A DNA stretch of 64,000 nucleotides. Origin: Myxococcales bacterium (lineage in GTDB: Bacteria; Myxococcota_A; Polyangia; Polyangiales; Polyangiaceae). The stretch covers positions 1 to 64,000 of the forward strand of contig JAEUKE010000117.1 in NCBI GenBank assembly GCA_016794345.1, given 5' to 3'. A program made the translations under genes and the position numbers. Of the stretch, positions 60,338 through 64,000 are shown piece after piece (position 1 is the stretch's first letter; each line of letters starts with the position of its first letter). Below the pieces are notes generated by a model, which made no database searches, was not told where the DNA came from, and worked only from the letters and a program-made list of their open reading frames with translations.

Positions 60338-61204
60338 ATGCCGGACCGCGAGCTCCGTTGCGCGTGTGGTGCCCTCAATGACGAGGGATTCGCCACCTGT
60401 ATTCGATGTGGGAGCCCCCTCAGGGCCGGCGTTCCGGTCGGCGGCGGGGGCTCGCCGCGGGCGATCCCCCTTCAGGCAGATCGCCCCGCCCGCGCCGTGG
60501 TCGTCCTCGGCGTCCTCTGCTCGGTTGTGTTCGCCTTCCAGATCCTCCTCGCGCTGAAGCTCCGAGGCAGCTTGCCGATCCTCGGCGCCGGCTCACGGCT
60601 CGAGGCCGTGCGGTCGGGGGCGCTCGAGATCGACCCGGCGCTCTTCCTCGCCGAGCCCTTCCGGCTCCTCAGCGCGGTCTTCGTCCACTTCGGGCTCATC
60701 CACTTCGGCATGAACATGATGGGCTTCGTCTGGCTGGGGAAGATCGCCGAGCGGCTCGTCGGCCCCGGTCGGACCATCATCGCCTTCGTGGTCACCGGCG
60801 TCGCCGGCTTCACCGCGACGGTCGCGCTCGCCATCCTGAGCGGCACCGCCAACGGGACGCTGACCGCCGGCGCCAGCGGCGGCATCCTCGGGGTCATGGG
60901 CCTCGTCGTCGGCGTGCTCCTTCGCCGCCGTGACCCGCGCTGGAAGCCCTTCGTGTTCCAGACCCTCTTCTACACGCTGCTCTTCGGCTTCGCGGTCAAC
61001 GCCGGCAAGTCGTCGATCTCCGTCAACAACGCGGCCCACCTCGGCGGCCTCGGCGCCGGCGTGCTCTTCGGCCTGCTCTGGGCGGGCAAGGGCGAGCGCG
61101 AAGGGCTCCTCACGCGTGGGGTGGCCGGGCTGCTCCTCGCGGCCTCCGTCGGGTCCCTCGTGCTCGCCGAGCTCAGCGAGCGTTGGCGCGCGCTCGCGAG
61201 CTGA
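60338..61204 (+). CDS. Rhomboid-family intramembrane serine protease with N-terminal zinc ribbon
   Basis: A 288-aa protein. The first 30 residues have CACG...CIRCG, a zinc-ribbon signature; then six or seven hydrophobic helices with HFGLIHFGMNMMGF, the catalytic GASGGILGVMG (Ser) and AAHLGGLGAGVLFGLL (His). The Ser-His dyad is intact, so proteolysis within the membrane is expected. ATG 60338 is preferred over the GTG at 60329. It diverges from the ECF operon. The zinc ribbon may recruit a partner or substrate. Confidence 0.88.
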   Translation: MPDRELRCACGALNDEGFATCIRCGSPLRAGVPVGGGGSPRAIPLQADRPARAVVVLGVLCSVVFAFQILLALKLRGSLPILGAGSRLEAVRSGALEIDPALFLAEPFRLLSAVFVHFGLIHFGMNMMGFVWLGKIAERLVGPGRTIIAFVVTGVAGFTATVALAILSGTANGTLTAGASGGILGVMGLVVGVLLRRRDPRWKPFVFQTLFYTLLFGFAVNAGKSSISVNNAAHLGGLGAGVLFGLLWAGKGEREGLLTRGVAGLLLAASVGSLVLAELSERWRALAS

Positions 61205-61214
61205 GCACGCGGCC

Positions 61215-62333
61215 TCAGAGCCGCTCGGGGCGGACGACGTTCCTGCGGAGCGAGACGCTCATGAGGAGCGACAGCCCGAGCATGTTCGTGCTGATGCTGC
61301 TGCCCCCGTACGAGAAGAGCGGGAGCGTGACCCCGACGACCGGCATGAGCCCGCAGGTCATCGAGAGGTTCACCACGGCGTGCCAGAAGAACATCGCCGT
61401 CACGCCCACGCAGAGCACCGCGCCGAACCGATCTCGCGCCTGCGACGCGATCCGGATGCCCCAGAGGCAGACGAAGAGGTAGAGCCCGACGAGCACGACG
61501 CTCCCGAAGAACCCCCACTCCTCCGCGAAGACGGGGAACGGGAAGTCCGTCGACTGGTCGGGCAAGAACAGGAACTGGTTCTGCATGCCCTGCAGGTAGC
61601 CGTTGCCGAAGACCCCTCCGTTGCCGATCGCGACGCGGGCATGGTGGGCGTGCCAGCCTCGCCCGAGGATGTCCGCCTCCGGGTTGAGAAAGACCTCGAT
61701 CCGGCCGCGCTGATAGTCGTGCAGCACGTTGTGGTAGGCGAAATACGAGCCGGCCACCGACGTCATCACGAAGAGGAGGACGCTCCGCAGCCTGACCTTC
61801 GTCACGGCCGCGACCGTGAGGAAGATGAAGATGTGGATGAGCGCGGTCCCGAGATCCGGTTGACGGAGGATCAACACGGCGGGAACGGCGGAGATGACCG
61901 CCGGGATGATGAGGTCCTTCAGGCTCCTCCCCTCGTTGCGAGGATCGGCGTGCAGGTACTTCGCCAGCGCGACGATGAGCGCGATCTTGGTGAACTCGCT
62001 CGGCTGGAACTTGAAGCTACCGAACTCGATCCACCGACTGGAGCCGCGCACGTCGCGGGCGAGCACGAGCACGATGAGCAAGCAGAAGACCCCGACGACG
62101 TAGACCACGTAGCCGTAGCGCTCGACGTGCCGGTAGTCGAAGGCGCAGATCACGGCGCCCACGACGCCCGCGCCGAGCAGCCAGTAGAGCTGGCTGATGT
62201 AGCGCTCCGCGATCGCCGTCTGGTAGACGCTCGTCGCGCTGTAGAGGTTGACCACGCCGAGCACGGCGATGAGCACCGCGCCGATGAAGAGCGGCCAGTC
62301 GAACCGAGCGCTCAGCGCTTCTTGCTGGCGCAT
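61215..62333 (-). CDS. rodA: Rod-shape peptidoglycan glycosyltransferase RodA
   Basis: A 372-aa SEDS-family polymerase with about ten transmembrane helices; it polymerises lipid II in the elongasome. Visible signatures are NLYSATSV, SRWIEFGSFKFQPSEFTKIALIVALAKYL, LRQPDLGTALIHIFIF, FLFLPDQSTDFPFPVFAEEWGF and the C-terminal GVTLPLFSYGGSS. ATG 62333 overlaps the stop of mrdA (ATGA); the longer frame beyond is antisense to nothing real but lies in mrdA. RodA works with PBP2 encoded next, the classical mrdAB pair. Confidence 0.95.
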   Translation of the reverse strand: MRQQEALSARFDWPLFIGAVLIAVLGVVNLYSATSVYQTAIAERYISQLYWLLGAGVVGAVICAFDYRHVERYGYVVYVVGVFCLLIVLVLARDVRGSSRWIEFGSFKFQPSEFTKIALIVALAKYLHADPRNEGRSLKDLIIPAVISAVPAVLILRQPDLGTALIHIFIFLTVAAVTKVRLRSVLLFVMTSVAGSYFAYHNVLHDYQRGRIEVFLNPEADILGRGWHAHHARVAIGNGGVFGNGYLQGMQNQFLFLPDQSTDFPFPVFAEEWGFFGSVVLVGLYLFVCLWGIRIASQARDRFGAVLCVGVTAMFFWHAVVNLSMTCGLMPVVGVTLPLFSYGGSSISTNMLGLSLLMSVSLRRNVVRPERL

Positions 62334-64000
62334 CAGGGCCTCCCGGGGCGCGGCCTGTCGGCCGGCTTCTGTCGGTCGGAGGCGCGCCTCCCCTCCCCGG
62401 CGCGCTTGCCTGCCCGCTGCGCCGCGAGCTCGTTGTAGGCGCGGATAACCTGGAAGGCGATCGGGGCCGCGTGTTTTCCGCCGGCGCCGCCGTGCTCGAC
62501 CAACACGACGATGGCGACCTCGGGCGCGTTCGACGGCGCGTAACCGGAGAACCAGGCGTGGTCGCGGTTGAAGTACCAGACCTTCTCCGCCTCGATGCCG
62601 CGCACGAGCTTGTGGCCGACCTGAGCCGTACCGGTCTTGCCTGCCATGTCGACGCCCTCGATACGCGCGCGGAACGCCGTACCGCCTTCCTCCTGCACGC
62701 CGGCGATGAGCGCCTTGTGCACGAGCTTCACGTTCTCCGGGTCCATCTCGATCTGGCGGCGCACCCGCGGGGAGAACTCCTGGACGACGGTGCCGTTCGA
62801 GGTCTCGACCGCGCGGACGAGCTGGGGCTGGTAGAGCGTGCCGCCGTTGGCGAGCGCCGCATAGGCGAGCGCGAGCTGGAGCACCGTCACCGTCGTGGCG
62901 CCCTGCCCGATGGCTGCGTTCAGGGCGAAGCCCTGCAGGTATCGGCCCTTGTTTCGGTAGGTCATCCACGCGCGCGTCGGCATGCGTCCCGACGCCTCCG
63001 CGTTGATGCCGAGGCCGGTCTTCTGACCGAAGCCGAAGCGCTGAGCGGTCTCGGCGATGATGTCCATCCCGACCTGGTACTGGGTGACCAGGTTCCAGAA
63101 GTAGACGTTGCAGCTCTCGCCGATCGCCTTGTGCAGGTTCGTCGCGCCGTGCACGTGTGTGCACCCGTACATCTTGCGGCCGAACTTCGTGAACCCACGG
63201 CACTGCACGCTGAGGCTCGGATCGATGAGCCCCTTCTCGAGCGCGGCGAGAGCGGTGAACGGCTTGAAGGTCGACCCCGGTGGGTACGAGCCGCTCAGCG
63301 TCTTGTCGACGGCGGGCTTGAGCGGATCGGAGTAGAGCTGCCGGAACGACTGACGGATGACAGCCTTGCCCTGCGCGCCCGAGAGCGCGTTCGGGTCGAA
63401 GCCCGGCTTCGAATACAGCCCAAGGATGCGCCCGGTCTTCACCTCGACGACGGCGACGCCTCCGGCGAGCTCGCCGCGGAACGCCTTGTCGATCGCGACC
63501 TGCAGCTCCGCGTCCAGCGTGAGGCGGAGATCGCGGCCCGGCACCGGCTCGACCTGCTTCTCGTCGTCTTGGATGATGCCGGGCGCGTCCCGCATGCGGC
63601 CCTTGGCGTCGACGAGGACCTTCTCCCAGCCGCGCGTCCCGCGCAGGTAGCTCTCCCAGGCGCGCTCCACCCCGGTGACGCCCAGCCTGTCTCCTTCGAC
63701 GTAGCCAGCACCCTTCAGCTTGGCGAGCTGCTCGGCGTTGACCTCGGCCATGTAGCCGATGACATGCGAGCCGACCTCCCCGTACGGGTAGAAGCGCACC
63801 GGCACCGGCACGACAGTGACGCCCTTCAGATCGGCCGCGTGTGTCTTCAGGATGGCGACCGCGTCGCGATCGATGTCCTCCTTCAGGAGGATCTGCTGTT
63901 CTCTCCGAGGGTTCTCCTTGTCCGCCTGGATGGTTCGGAGCTTCTCTTCGAGGCGGATTCGCTCTTCATGCTGCAGGCCCACCCACTCCGCGAGCTTGGG
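62333..64000 (-). CDS. mrdA: Penicillin-binding protein 2 (transpeptidase), 5' end beyond window
   Basis: The C-terminal 555 residues of PBP2, the transpeptidase partner of RodA. The frame is open to the window edge, so the N-terminal membrane anchor is missing. All penicillin-binding motifs are seen: SxxK as STFK (catalytic Ser codon 63274-63272), SxN as SCN in GESCNVYFWN, and KTG in MAGKTGTAQVG. The dimerisation domain with SHVIGYMAEVN is also present. It is translationally coupled to rodA. The C-terminus is extended by a basic tail (RAGKRAGEGRRASDRQ). Confidence 0.95.
   Translation of the reverse strand, partial: PKLAEWVGLQHEERIRLEEKLRTIQADKENPRREQQILLKEDIDRDAVAILKTHAADLKGVTVVPVPVRFYPYGEVGSHVIGYMAEVNAEQLAKLKGAGYVEGDRLGVTGVERAWESYLRGTRGWEKVLVDAKGRMRDAPGIIQDDEKQVEPVPGRDLRLTLDAELQVAIDKAFRGELAGGVAVVEVKTGRILGLYSKPGFDPNALSGAQGKAVIRQSFRQLYSDPLKPAVDKTLSGSYPPGSTFKPFTALAALEKGLIDPSLSVQCRGFTKFGRKMYGCTHVHGATNLHKAIGESCNVYFWNLVTQYQVGMDIIAETAQRFGFGQKTGLGINAEASGRMPTRAWMTYRNKGRYLQGFALNAAIGQGATTVTVLQLALAYAALANGGTLYQPQLVRAVETSNGTVVQEFSPRVRRQIEMDPENVKLVHKALIAGVQEEGGTAFRARIEGVDMAGKTGTAQVGHKLVRGIEAEKVWYFNRDHAWFSGYAPSNAPEVAIVVLVEHGGAGGKHAAPIAFQVIRAYNELAAQRAGKRAGEGRRASDRQKPADRPRPGRP

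Overview
This window comes from a high-GC, delta-type predator/social bacterium, most probably a myxobacterium (Myxococcota, Polyangia-like). The evidence is in the sequence: two or three proteins end in MYXO-CTERM-type sorting tails (Gly/Ser-rich linker, GCGC or CSC motif, hydrophobic helix, Arg cluster). There are many lipoproteins with long Gly/Ser/Thr linkers, two giant Cys-rich proteins with MopE-like putative metal-binding repeats, and a DUF2169 protein. Third-position GC is very high throughout, so most long ORFs on the opposite strand of real genes are shadows and were left out. Assignments below are from reading motifs by eye; no database search was run.

Left end (1-4.25 kb): a mobile/accessory patch. 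An IS91-type element (HUH transposase plus an accessory tyrosine recombinase) is followed by an integron-integrase-like gene (IntI). Next is a four-helix-bundle (23S rRNA IVS-type) gene broken by one in-frame stop, whose first 17 codons are tandemly triplicated. A long imperfect inverted repeat and a 19-bp polypurine/polypyrimidine repeat close the patch. I found no attC sites or gene cassettes.

4.2-15.1 kb: housekeeping and envelope genes: an orphan ccmB, a small repeat-containing protein, gltX with a translationally overlapping CPBP-type membrane protease, a CBS-domain protein, a lytic transglycosylase, a lysine 2,3-aminomutase (kamA) converging on and overlapping a parallel beta-helix surface protein, a lipoprotein and a WYL regulator.

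15.3-25.2 kb: two overlapping giant MopE-repeat genes (one with a vWA domain and MYXO-CTERM, one a lipoprotein with a sulfatase-modifying-factor-like C-terminus), then a pyrimidine-nucleoside phosphorylase followed by a histidine kinase/OmpR regulator pair in one operon. 25.3-37.1 kb: a lipoprotein and a rightward operon for a Gld-like ABC system (ATPase, permease, auxiliary GldG-like protein, DUF4340 protein), then an SH3-like protein, a VanW protein and a DUF2169 protein. 37.1-49.3 kb: a divergent ATP-grasp ligase/M14 carboxypeptidase pair and a run of surface proteins (PNGase F-like lipoprotein, degenerate M23, Cys-rich lamin-tail lipoprotein, OmpA-TSP3, IgGFc-binding-like lipoprotein) plus a REC-EAL c-di-GMP phosphodiesterase.

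49.3-64 kb: tRNA-Phe with a 118-bp direct repeat copying its 3' end, and a compact leftward unit (dnaK, a Pro-rich scaffold protein, M1 peptidase, membrane protein whose stop codon lies inside the tRNA). Upstream of dnaK is a J-domain protein with TPR-like helices and a Gln/Tyr/Pro repeat tail. An ECF sigma / anti-sigma / lipoprotein operon, a rhomboid with a zinc ribbon, and the elongasome pair rodA-mrdA (mrdA cut by the window edge) complete the window. The features I consider most worth follow-up are the DnaK/J-protein module with its low-complexity tail, the MopE pair, the triplicated start of the broken four-helix gene beside an integron integrase, and the tRNA-Phe end duplication.
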